Assembly (NCBI GenBank): GCA_018434325.1
Contig: JAHDPO010000007.1
Span: forward strand, 124,001-188,000
Source: Clostridia bacterium
GTDB lineage: Bacteria; Bacillota; Peptococcia; DRI-13; UBA5745
Direction of reading: 5' to 3'
Length of the DNA: 64,000 bases
A model generated the notes under the pieces. The model was not told where the DNA came from and searched no databases. It worked only from the letters and a program-made list of their open reading frames with translations. Numbering within the stretch: position 1 is the first letter of the stretch; each line of letters opens with the position of its first letter. Shown here piece after piece: positions 1 through 8,290 of this stretch. A program made the position numbers and the translations under genes.

Positions 1-1383
1 CCCAGCAATGTTTATACGATTAAAACGCTCCAGGAAAACCTTGAAGATATCCTGACCAAAACGGAAAAAGATGCCCGGGATTTAATCGATAATCCCAGAA
101 TTACCTTTTCCCTGCGGGACAAAATCGTCGGCGGCCGGCTCCAGGTGGATCAAGGTGTTATTGCCGGCTGTGCCGGCGGCACTTATACCAATATCAGCGA
201 AGCGGCCCGCATCATCGGCAAAGGCCCTACAGGCCAGGGCGCCTACAGCCTCAGCGTTTACCCCTCCAGCCAGCCGGTAATGCTGGCGCTCACCAAAAAC
301 GGCGATCTCACTTCTTTGATGAGTGCCGGGGCCATTATCCGCAGCGCTTTCTGCGGCCCCTGCTTCGGCGCCGGCGATGTACCGGCCAATAACAGTCTTT
401 CCATTCGCCACACCACCAGAAACTTTCCCAGCCGGGAAGGCTCAAAGCCGGCTAACGGCCAAATTGCCTCGGTGGCCCTGATGGACGCCCGCTCCATTGC
501 CGCCACTTCCCTGAATCAAGGCCGGCTTACCGCGGCCACCGAGCTGGAATATGACGCCGCCATTCCCCCTTATACTTATGACAGCGCTCCTTATGACAGC
601 CGAGTCTACCAGGGCTTTGGCAAGCCCCAGCCTGAGGAAGCTCTGCGGCTGGGCCCCGGCATCACCGACTGGCCCGCCATGCCGGCGCTACCTCAGCATG
701 CCCTGATCTCCATCGTTTCGTTCATCAATGATCCGGTGACTACCACCGATGAGCTGATCCCCTCCGGCGAAACCTCTTCCTTCCGTTCCAATCCTTTGGG
801 CCTGGCGGAGTTTACCTTATCCCGTAAGGATCCGGATTATGTGGGCAAGGCCAAAGCCGTTCAGGCTCTGGAAGAAGCCCGCGGGGCGCTGACGGGAGAG
901 GCCGGCACTGCCGCTGCTGCGCAAGTAACAGCCGAAGCAAAAGAGCTGGAGGATCTGCTTGATTTAGTGCGGAAAGTGCCGGGCTTCGGCGAGACAGCCT
1001 GGCAGGAGCTGGCCATCAGCTCCGCCATCTACGCCAAGAAACCGGGCGACGGCTCCGCCAGAGAGCAGGCCGCCAGCTGCCAGCGGGTTTTGGGGGCCGG
1101 CGCCAATATCGCCGCCGAATACGCCACCAAACGCTACCGTTCCAACCTGCTCAATTGGGGCATGCTGCCTTTCCTCTATGAAGGCCAGCCGCCTTTCAGC
1201 AAAGGGGATAGCCTTTTCTTCCCCAATATCCGGGAGGCTGTGGCAGGGGATACTTCCGCCATCGAAGGCTGGCTCCTGGGGGAAACACCTCAAAGGCTCA
1301 TCTTCTCTATCGCTCCGTTAACCAAGGATGAAGCAGCCATTTTACAGGCCGGCTCTTTGATCAACTACAACCGGCAAGGATAG
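1..1383 (+). CDS. Aconitase-family hydratase (YbhJ-like), 5' truncated by window edge
   Basis: The frame is open from base 1, so the N-terminus lies outside the window and 460 residues of the C-terminal part are visible. Aconitase-family [4Fe-4S] features are present: a GCAGGTYTNIS segment with a cysteine at visible residue about 57, then CGPCFG with cysteines at about 118 and 121, matching the three cluster ligands of aconitases, and TTRNFPSREG, matching the family's substrate-binding arginine loop. It is probably a cytoplasmic hydro-lyase acting on a carboxylic acid. The divergent motifs fit the YbhJ-like branch better than AcnA, AcnB or LeuC, so the substrate cannot be stated. A strong terminator follows, so it ends its transcription unit. 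Confidence 0.82.
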   Translation, partial: PSNVYTIKTLQENLEDILTKTEKDARDLIDNPRITFSLRDKIVGGRLQVDQGVIAGCAGGTYTNISEAARIIGKGPTGQGAYSLSVYPSSQPVMLALTKNGDLTSLMSAGAIIRSAFCGPCFGAGDVPANNSLSIRHTTRNFPSREGSKPANGQIASVALMDARSIAATSLNQGRLTAATELEYDAAIPPYTYDSAPYDSRVYQGFGKPQPEEALRLGPGITDWPAMPALPQHALISIVSFINDPVTTTDELIPSGETSSFRSNPLGLAEFTLSRKDPDYVGKAKAVQALEEARGALTGEAGTAAAAQVTAEAKELEDLLDLVRKVPGFGETAWQELAISSAIYAKKPGDGSAREQAASCQRVLGAGANIAAEYATKRYRSNLLNWGMLPFLYEGQPPFSKGDSLFFPNIREAVAGDTSAIEGWLLGETPQRLIFSIAPLTKDEAAILQAGSLINYNRQG

Positions 1384-1428
1384 CCTTCTTCCGAATATCA
1401 AGAATACGCAAATCTGCATACTACAGAG

Positions 1429-1470
1429 GCTAAAGAAAAAGCGGCTCTTGCAAGCTGCTTTTTCTTTAGC
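1429..1470 (+). terminator. Rho-independent terminator after the hydratase
   Basis: An 18-bp stem with one mismatch (GCTAAAGAAAAAGC.. against ..GCTTTTTCTTTAGC) has a short loop and a T-rich 3' arm. The A-rich 5' arm means it could also act on the other strand. It lies about 45 bases after the hydratase stop. Confidence 0.85.
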
Positions 1471-1564
1471 CTGTATTTGCTAACATACCACGGCAGAGCA
1501 CCGTCCGGGCGCGGGAACAGCATTGCCACCGTCCTGCGAAAAATGTCTAATTTTGTAAACATTT

Positions 1565-1593
1565 TTGACTAGAACAAAATTTTCCTATATAAT
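1565..1593 (+). promoter_or_regulatory. Sigma-70-type promoter for the binding-protein/sensor operon
   Basis: TTGACT (1565-1570) and TATAAT (1588-1593) are separated by exactly 17 bases in an AT-rich stretch. The expected transcript start is about 50 bases before the solute-binding protein gene. Confidence 0.8.
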
Positions 1594-1651
1594 AAGTGCA
1601 GATTTTTATATTTAAACGATTTGCAGAATGACTATAGAAAGAGGTTGTCCG

Positions 1652-3154
1652 ATGATGAAACGAGCCCCTTTGTTTGGCCTTGCTTTTCTGCTGTTATGCG
1701 CCGGCCTGGCGGCCTGTTCTCCCTTTAGCAGCTCCGCCTCCCTTCCCCAGCTGAATCGAAAAGAGCCTGTGATTCTGGAAGTGTGGCATTATTATAACGG
1801 TCCCCAGAAAGCTGCCTTCGACGAGCTGGTAACCGCCTTTAACGAATCCGTCGGCCTGGAAGAAGGCATTGTTGTCCAGGGCTATGGTCAGGGCAATGTC
1901 ACCGACCTGATCAATGCCGTCATTGACGCCGCCAATAAAAAGGTGGGTGCGGGCAAGGTGCCGGATATTTTTGCCGCCTATGCGGATACCGCCTATGCCG
2001 TGGACCAGCTTGGCCTGGTGGCAAGCCTGGATACTTACCTGACAGAAGAAGAGCTGGCGGAATACCGGCCGGAATTCATTGAGGAAGGCCGGATTTCCCA
2101 GGACGGCGCCCTAAAAATTTTTCCTATTGCCAAATCCATTGAGCTGCTGTTTATAAATACCACCGACTGGACGCCCTTTGCCGCAGCCACCGGCTACCGG
2201 TTGGAGGATCTAGGCACCCTGGAGGGCCTGGCCCAAGCGGCGGAGGCCTATTATCTATGGACTGACGCCCAGACCCCGGAAATACCGGAGGACGGCAAGG
2301 CGCTCTTTGGCCGTGACGCCATGGCAAACTATTGCATCATCGGCAGCCAGCAGCTGGGTGTGGAGCTGTTTAGCGGTTATGGCGGACAAGGGGTCATTAC
2401 CACAGATAAAGCGGTGTTTCGCTCCCTCTGGGATCAGTATTACGTTCCCTTTATCAACGGCTACTACGGCGCCTTTGGCAGGTTCCGTTCCGATGATGCA
2501 AAAATCGGCAAGCTGATTTCCTTTGTGGGCTCCTCCACCAGCGTCGTCTATTTCCCGGATCGGGTCGCCGTCAGCGATGTGGAAAGCTACCCCATCGAGT
2601 GCTCCGTTTTGCCCGCCCCGATGTTTGCCGCCGGCAAGCAGGTGGCCATTCAGCAGGGAGCAGGCATGGCCGTTACCAAAAGCGATCCCAAAACGGAGTA
2701 TGCCGCCACCATTTTTCTAAAATGGTTTACGGAAGCAGAGCATAATATCCGGTTTGCTGTAAGCTCCGGGTATTTGCCTGTCAAACAAGATGCATTGCAG
2801 CTGGATAAAATTAACGAGGTTCTTGCCGGCTGGGAGGATCAAGCTACAGCAGAGCGCATGAGCCACACCTTTGCCGCTGCCCTGGAGCAGATCGGCAACA
2901 GCACCCTTTACGCCAGCAAAGCTTTTGAAGGAGGAACCCAGGCCCGCATGGTGCTGGAGCAGTCCTTAAACGATCAGGCCAAGGCCGACCGGGAAAAAGT
3001 GCTTGAACTCATGGCTCAGGGAATCAGCCGGGCCAGTGCGGTGGCGCAATTTAATACCGACGCCAATTTTGACGCCTGGCATGAGCAAATCTGCAAGCAG
3101 TTGATGGAAACCTTGCCGGCCGGCCCGCAAAACACCAAAAGCAGCGGAGACTGA
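1652..3154 (+). CDS. Extracellular solute-binding lipoprotein (family 1 type)
   Basis: The 500-residue product begins with basic residues, a hydrophobic stretch and the lipobox LAAC, so it is predicted to be anchored outside the membrane. The rest resembles ABC-transporter sugar-type binding proteins: an ILEVWHYYNGPQ start, a DIFAAYADTA strand, and a late block with WFTEAEHNIRFAV. The start at 1652 is chosen because an AGAAAGAGG ribosome site lies 7 bases upstream; an upstream ATG at 1628 would place that site inside the gene. No permease or ATPase gene is adjacent. The next gene, 32 bases on, is a membrane cyclic-di-GMP sensor, so this protein may present ligand to that sensor instead of feeding a transporter (inference). 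Confidence 0.85.
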   Translation: MMKRAPLFGLAFLLLCAGLAACSPFSSSASLPQLNRKEPVILEVWHYYNGPQKAAFDELVTAFNESVGLEEGIVVQGYGQGNVTDLINAVIDAANKKVGAGKVPDIFAAYADTAYAVDQLGLVASLDTYLTEEELAEYRPEFIEEGRISQDGALKIFPIAKSIELLFINTTDWTPFAAATGYRLEDLGTLEGLAQAAEAYYLWTDAQTPEIPEDGKALFGRDAMANYCIIGSQQLGVELFSGYGGQGVITTDKAVFRSLWDQYYVPFINGYYGAFGRFRSDDAKIGKLISFVGSSTSVVYFPDRVAVSDVESYPIECSVLPAPMFAAGKQVAIQQGAGMAVTKSDPKTEYAATIFLKWFTEAEHNIRFAVSSGYLPVKQDALQLDKINEVLAGWEDQATAERMSHTFAAALEQIGNSTLYASKAFEGGTQARMVLEQSLNDQAKADREKVLELMAQGISRASAVAQFNTDANFDAWHEQICKQLMETLPAGPQNTKSSGD

Positions 3155-3186
3155 TATCTGCCTGATGGGTTTTTAGGAGATAAATC

Positions 3187-6165
3187 ATGATAAAGCTTAG
3201 CTTGAAACGCCATTCCATCATAAAACGGATTACCCTGTCTCTGGCAGCGGTATTGACGTTGCAATCCCTGCTATTTGCAGCTTTTATCCTGCTTGGCGGC
3301 ACCGTAGAACAGCTGAACCAAAATGCACTGGATATCCTGAATGAGCGAGCTATTAATCGTAAGAACGATCTGGAAAATGAGATGATTGAGCGCTGGTCTA
3401 ACCTAATGCAAAGCCAGGAAGTCATCCAGGCCAAGGTAGCCCTTCATTTGTCTCAAACAGGCAGAACCTATGCGGACCTCTCCCCCGGCAACCAGCAGAC
3501 GGCAGACCTGCTTGCCCTCTTATCCGAGGAGCTCATCCAGCTAATGCGGCGCAATGTTGTCAGCGGTGCCTTTGTCCTGTTCCAGGGAGATACGGAGGCT
3601 GAAACAAAGACCGGCCTTTATCTGCGGAACCTAAGCCCCATCTCCAATCCCGGCAACAACTCGGCCTTGCTGCTGGAGCGCGGCCCTTCTAACTTGGGCC
3701 AACTCCTGAATATTCCCCTGGACTCAGGCTGGCAGCCGGTCTTTCGGGAGTCGGAGGATTTAGCCTTCTATCAGGCTCCTCTGGATGCGGCGAAAGCCCA
3801 TCCCGGTATACAAGCCAAGGATCTGGGCTATTGGAGCAGCCCTTTTTTGCTTAATAAAGACAACCGTCATTCCATTACCTATTCTCAGCCCCTATTAAGC
3901 CCTCAGGGTGAGCCCTACGGGGTGATAGGCGTTGAAGTAGCGCTGGACTACCTGCAGGCACAGCTGCCTTTTACGGAGCTAAACCAAGACAGAAACAGCG
4001 CCTATCTGCTTGCCACGACAAAGGACAACGGGCAAAGCTTTCAGCCTGTGGTTTCCTCCGGGCCGATTCTTAAAGCGTTGTTTGGAGAAACAACGGCCTT
4101 TACCTTCCATTCCTCCTCACGGTCCGGCGGCATAACCCAGGCCCAGACAGACCCGGAGCGCACCGGCGAGACGGTCTATGCCAGCATTCAATACTTCAAT
4201 CTGTATAATACCAATACTCCCTTTGAACAGCAGCGCTGGGCGCTCATCGCCATGAGCCGGAGCAGAGATTTGTTTCATTTCTCGGACAAAGTGGTCTCCT
4301 CGCTGCTGCTTTTTTCTGTTATCCTGCTGGTGCTGGGCGTGGGGATCGCTTGCTTCGTCGGCTATCTGGTGTCAAAGCCTATTCTGCTCCTGGCAAAGCA
4401 GGTCAGCACCCTTGATCCTGCTGTACCCGTTACCTTGCCGCCCATTCATGTCAGTGAGATCGACGACCTTTCCGCCGCTATTGAATCCCTGAGCAAAAAT
4501 GTGGCAGATAACGCCTCGCGCCTATCGCAAATCATCGCCATGACCGCCATCCCCATCGGCGCTTTCGATGTGAATCTGGCCGCTCAAATGGCCTATGTCA
4601 CCAAGGGCTTTTTGGAGCTGTTCCAGCTGACGAGCTGTGCGGAGCAAATGAGCGCGGCAACGCTTCTGGAGCACCTGGAAAGCCTGAAGCAGTACATCGA
4701 GGAGGAATCCTCTGCCGATCAAACCACGGTGTTTAAACTGACGGATAAAGACGGCGCCTTCCGCTGGATACGCCTGACAATGGTCAAAACCGAGCAGTCC
4801 ATCCTGGGGGTTGTGGTGGACGTCACTGCGGAGACCATAGAGAAGCGCCGCATCGAGTATGAACGTGATTACGACCTGTTGACGAGCCTGCCTAACCGCC
4901 GGGCTTTCCACGACCGGCTGACCCGGCTGGAAGCGGAGCCGGATCAAATCAAAATCGGCGCTCTGATCATGATGGACTTGGATAATCTGAAGCACATCAA
5001 CGACACCTACGGCCATGACTATGGGGATGAATACATCCGCCTGGCAGCATCAGTGCTGCGCAGCTACAGCGCCCACAGCGCGCTGGTTGCCCGGATGAGC
5101 GGCGACGAGTTTTATGTGTTTTTTTATGGTTACGAATCCAAGCCGACCCTAAAGCAAGTCATCTACGACATGCGGCGGAAGATGGATGAAACTTACCTGC
5201 TGCTGCCCGAGGGGAGGCGGTTGAAGCTGCGGGCCTCCGCCGGCATTGCCTGGTACCCGAAGGACAGCCGCTCCGTGTCGGAGCTCATCCGGTTTGCGGA
5301 CTTTGCAATGTATCAGGTAAAAACCGCCGTGAAAGGCGGAGTAAAGGATTTTGACCTGGGCAGCTACCAACGGGACGCCTTCCTGCTGTATAGCCGGGAA
5401 GAGCTTAACCGCTTGATTGATGAAAAGCTGGTTGACTTTGTTTTCCAGCCCATTGTCAGCTGTCAAACCGGGATGCCCATCGGCTACGAAGCGCTGATGC
5501 GCCCTCGTTCTAAAGCCTTGTCCCACCCTTTGGATGTGCTGCGCCTGGCCCGGGCTCAGTCGAAGCTATACCAAATCGAGCACCTGACCTGGTTTGCCGC
5601 AATGAAGGCCTTTGAAGCCCTGCCGGATATTCCTGAGGATCACCTCGTATTCATCAACTCCATCCCCAGCCAGGCCCTGTCCCTGGCGGACATTGCCCAG
5701 TTTGAGGCTTCTTTTGCCCCGATGCTAACTCGGTATGTGCTGGAACTGACGGAGCATGATGAGCTTAACCGCAAAAACAACCGCCTCAAACAAAAATCCA
5801 CCGGCCGGCATTCCGCCAAGCTTGCTCTGGACGACTTCGGGATGGGGCATAACAACGACGTCATCTTACTGGAGCTGCAGCCGGATTTTGTCAAGGTGGA
5901 CATGAATATTATCCGCAATATCCACCAAGACCCCAACCGCCGGGAGCTGTTCCGCAACCTGGCTCATTTCTGCCGGGAGCGGGGCATTCATGTCATTGCG
6001 GAAGGGGTGGAGACGGAAGCGGAAATGGAAGTTGTGGTGTCCCTGGGCGCGGATTTTGTGCAAGGCTATTACCTGGCCAAACCGGCCCTGCAGCCCTTGC
6101 CCATTCCGCCGGAACGGGCTCAGGCCTTGCGCAGGGCCTATGCAGAACGTAGCCAAAGGGTCTAG
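3187..6165 (+). CDS. Membrane sensor with HAMP, PAS, GGDEF and EAL domains
   Basis: This 992-residue protein is built to make and degrade cyclic di-GMP. A first membrane helix (about 13-37) and a second (about 369-398) bracket a large outside domain of the CACHE type. A HAMP linker (about 397-438), a PAS domain (about 448-555), a GGDEF domain and an EAL domain follow. The cyclase signature is SGDEF near residue 638, a one-residue variant of GGDEF that is often still active. The EAL part keeps YEALMRP (about 768), DDFGMG (about 882), KVD and AEGVET, so phosphodiesterase activity is plausible. It is probably co-transcribed with the binding lipoprotein before it. Net catalytic direction cannot be read from sequence. 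Confidence 0.9.
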   Translation: MIKLSLKRHSIIKRITLSLAAVLTLQSLLFAAFILLGGTVEQLNQNALDILNERAINRKNDLENEMIERWSNLMQSQEVIQAKVALHLSQTGRTYADLSPGNQQTADLLALLSEELIQLMRRNVVSGAFVLFQGDTEAETKTGLYLRNLSPISNPGNNSALLLERGPSNLGQLLNIPLDSGWQPVFRESEDLAFYQAPLDAAKAHPGIQAKDLGYWSSPFLLNKDNRHSITYSQPLLSPQGEPYGVIGVEVALDYLQAQLPFTELNQDRNSAYLLATTKDNGQSFQPVVSSGPILKALFGETTAFTFHSSSRSGGITQAQTDPERTGETVYASIQYFNLYNTNTPFEQQRWALIAMSRSRDLFHFSDKVVSSLLLFSVILLVLGVGIACFVGYLVSKPILLLAKQVSTLDPAVPVTLPPIHVSEIDDLSAAIESLSKNVADNASRLSQIIAMTAIPIGAFDVNLAAQMAYVTKGFLELFQLTSCAEQMSAATLLEHLESLKQYIEEESSADQTTVFKLTDKDGAFRWIRLTMVKTEQSILGVVVDVTAETIEKRRIEYERDYDLLTSLPNRRAFHDRLTRLEAEPDQIKIGALIMMDLDNLKHINDTYGHDYGDEYIRLAASVLRSYSAHSALVARMSGDEFYVFFYGYESKPTLKQVIYDMRRKMDETYLLLPEGRRLKLRASAGIAWYPKDSRSVSELIRFADFAMYQVKTAVKGGVKDFDLGSYQRDAFLLYSREELNRLIDEKLVDFVFQPIVSCQTGMPIGYEALMRPRSKALSHPLDVLRLARAQSKLYQIEHLTWFAAMKAFEALPDIPEDHLVFINSIPSQALSLADIAQFEASFAPMLTRYVLELTEHDELNRKNNRLKQKSTGRHSAKLALDDFGMGHNNDVILLELQPDFVKVDMNIIRNIHQDPNRRELFRNLAHFCRERGIHVIAEGVETEAEMEVVVSLGADFVQGYYLAKPALQPLPIPPERAQALRRAYAERSQRV

Positions 6166-6191
6166 TCCCGTGCTCGTTTGTCAGTGATATT

Positions 6192-6240
6192 AAAAAATCC
6201 AGTATATTGCATGGCTGCAAATACTGGATTTTTTCGTTTT
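6192..6240. terminator. Bidirectional terminator between sensor gene and MATE remnant
   Basis: A perfect 14-bp stem (AAAAAATCCAGTAT at 6192-6205, ATACTGGATTTTTT at 6221-6234) has a 15-base loop and A or T runs on both sides. It can end transcription from the left (sensor) and from the right (ABC operon). Confidence 0.85.
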
Positions 6241-6243
6241 TAT

Positions 6244-6545
6244 TTAGATGGTGGCGCTCTTTTCTTGCCTTTCCCTTAAGCCGTTAAACTCCTCTTTCAC
6301 CAGCAGCATCGTCCACAGCACAATGACGGCGTCAATGGCGAAGGATCCGTAATATACGCCGCTTACACCGATGAATTTCGGCAGAAGCAGCATCACCGGG
6401 ATATAAAATACGAACTGCCTTGCCATGCCGATGATCATGGCGGGCTTGCCCCCATCAACCAGGCCGCTGTTTTCATTTTTCCTTCCGCACGGATCACCAT
6501 GTTGCCCGCAAGCCCATAAATCCAGAAGAAAGCGCCTATGCTCAT
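6244..6545 (-). pseudogene. Remnant of a MATE-family efflux transporter
   Basis: Two pieces of a MATE exporter are fused in different frames. The 5' piece starts at an ATG overlapping the stop of the ABC gene and reads GLAGNMVIRAEGKMKTA, the conserved N..IRAEG block normally about 150-190 residues into a MATE protein. It then hits a stop. The 3' piece, in another frame (6244-6438), matches the C-terminal end: GMARQFVFYIPVMLLLPKF followed by a VYYGSFAIDAV helix. A full MATE gene is about 1.35 kb, so roughly 1 kb has been lost. The gene was once the last member of the AraC-ABC-ABC operon. The remaining 64-residue frame is unlikely to be functional. Confidence 0.75.
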
Positions 6546-8290
6546 GCTCCCTTCCGGCTCCAGCCCCGGCTGTTCTGCCGGGCGGTTACAAACTGCTTGT
6601 AAATACCATCCCGGGCCATCAGATCTTCATGGCTGCCTCGTTCCGCAACGCCGCCGTCGGCGATAACCAGTATTTGATCGGCGTGGCGAATGGTGTTCAG
6701 CCGGTGAGCGATGACCAGCAGGGTTTTGCCTTTACACAGCTCGCTGATGGCCTGCTGGATGTAGCTCTCGTTGTCGGCGTCCACGCTGGCGGTGGCTTCG
6801 TCCAAAATGACGATAGGGGCATCCTTCAGAATACAGCGGGCAATAGATATCCGCTGCTGCTCGCCGCCGGACAGGCTGGCTCCGCCCTCGCCTACCACGG
6901 TCTCAAAGCCTTCAGGCAGCGCCATGATGAAGTCGTAGCAGCGGGCTTTTTTTGCCGCTGCCATCACTTCTTCCCGGCTGGCAGAAGGCCTGCCCATGCT
7001 GATATTGTTGTAGATGGTATCCTGGAATAGGTAGATCCGCTGGAACACCATGCTGATGTGATCCATCAGCTCCCGCAGCGGGACGCTTCTTACATCCTGG
7101 CCCCGCACCAGAATCCGCCCGGATTTCACATCCCAAAAACGAGCCAAAAGGCTTGCTATGGTGGATTTGCCGCCGCCGGAAGGGCCTACCAGAGCCAGCA
7201 TCTGGTTTTCCTGTAAGTCGAAAGAGACCTCTTGCAGCACATCCTTATCCCCATAGGCGAAGCTCACTTTCTCAAAACGCACCTCGGGTGCAAAACTATG
7301 TTCGGGGATAGTATCCCGCCCCGTGTCCGGCAACTCCCGCTGATCAAATAATTCCTCAATGCGATCCATGCAGCTGTTCATCACCGTCAGCCGGGCGCTT
7401 TGCCCATACAGTGCTCTGAGGGGTCCGAACAAGTCGAAGACAAAGAGCATGATGCCCACCAGATAGGTCGCTTCCATCATCCCCCTCATATAGAGAAAGA
7501 CGGCAAGGCTGATGACCAGGACAGTGCCAAGGCCATAGATCAGGTTCAGTCCCCGCTGCCAGGGGGTGTGGTTTTCTTCAAATTCCAGACTGGTACGGCA
7601 GATATCCTTGAAACTGTCGCTGAGGGTTTTGGATTTCTCACCCAGCAGATTGTATGTCTTGATGATGCCGATGCCCTCGGTGAAGTCGAGAACCGATTCC
7701 GTCAGATTTTCCAGCTGTGCCTGCCGGATATCGGAATCCTCCATTGCCTCCTTTTTGAGTCCCTTGCCTACCAACAGAATCAGCAGGAGCACGCCAAGGC
7801 CTGACAGCCCCAGCCAGGGATTGAAAAAGAAGAGGAATACCAGCAAAAATCCCTGGGAAAAGATATAGCTCATCAGATCGGCCAGCACGGTCATGCAGTT
7901 TTCCTCGATGAATACCATGTCCGTGGAGAGCACCGAGCTGATCTTGCCGATGTTGCCCTCAGTAAAGTAGCCCATAGGCATCTTGCGCAGATGAGCACCA
8001 AGCTCCATGCGCTTATCGGCAAAGAGCAGGAAGCCTGCCGCCGATTGCAGCCGGTCGGCAATGTTTTGAAACAACATTTGCAGAAGCAAAATGACAACTA
8101 AGGCAATGCCGATTTGCAGGCAAAGCTCCGCAGTGGCCCTGCCGTGGTAAAAGGCGGCCAGGACAAAAAAGCCAAGGCCGATGGGAGCGTTTTTCAAAAG
8201 CCCCTTCAAAAACGAAAATACAAAGGCCCAGGCTATCCTGCTCCGGTATTTACCGGAGGCGTTAAAAATGCGGCGCATTAAAGCGATCAT
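6542..8290 (-). CDS. ABC half-transporter (fused permease-ATPase), second of a pair
   Basis: The 582-residue product is an exporter-fold half-transporter: about six membrane helices in the first 300 residues, then an ATPase with Walker A GPSGGGKST (about 370), signature LSGGEQQR (about 475) and Walker B IVILDEATASVD (about 497). The start at 8290 is set by an ATGA overlap with the preceding gene, implying translational coupling and a heterodimer. Pairs like this beside an AraC regulator resemble the YbtP/YbtQ or IrtA/IrtB group, which imports siderophores despite the exporter fold. The substrate here is unknown; iron or heme chelate is an inference from the operator upstream. Confidence 0.85.
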   Translation of the reverse strand: MIALMRRIFNASGKYRSRIAWAFVFSFLKGLLKNAPIGLGFFVLAAFYHGRATAELCLQIGIALVVILLLQMLFQNIADRLQSAAGFLLFADKRMELGAHLRKMPMGYFTEGNIGKISSVLSTDMVFIEENCMTVLADLMSYIFSQGFLLVFLFFFNPWLGLSGLGVLLLILLVGKGLKKEAMEDSDIRQAQLENLTESVLDFTEGIGIIKTYNLLGEKSKTLSDSFKDICRTSLEFEENHTPWQRGLNLIYGLGTVLVISLAVFLYMRGMMEATYLVGIMLFVFDLFGPLRALYGQSARLTVMNSCMDRIEELFDQRELPDTGRDTIPEHSFAPEVRFEKVSFAYGDKDVLQEVSFDLQENQMLALVGPSGGGKSTIASLLARFWDVKSGRILVRGQDVRSVPLRELMDHISMVFQRIYLFQDTIYNNISMGRPSASREEVMAAAKKARCYDFIMALPEGFETVVGEGGASLSGGEQQRISIARCILKDAPIVILDEATASVDADNESYIQQAISELCKGKTLLVIAHRLNTIRHADQILVIADGGVAERGSHEDLMARDGIYKQFVTARQNSRGWSRKGA

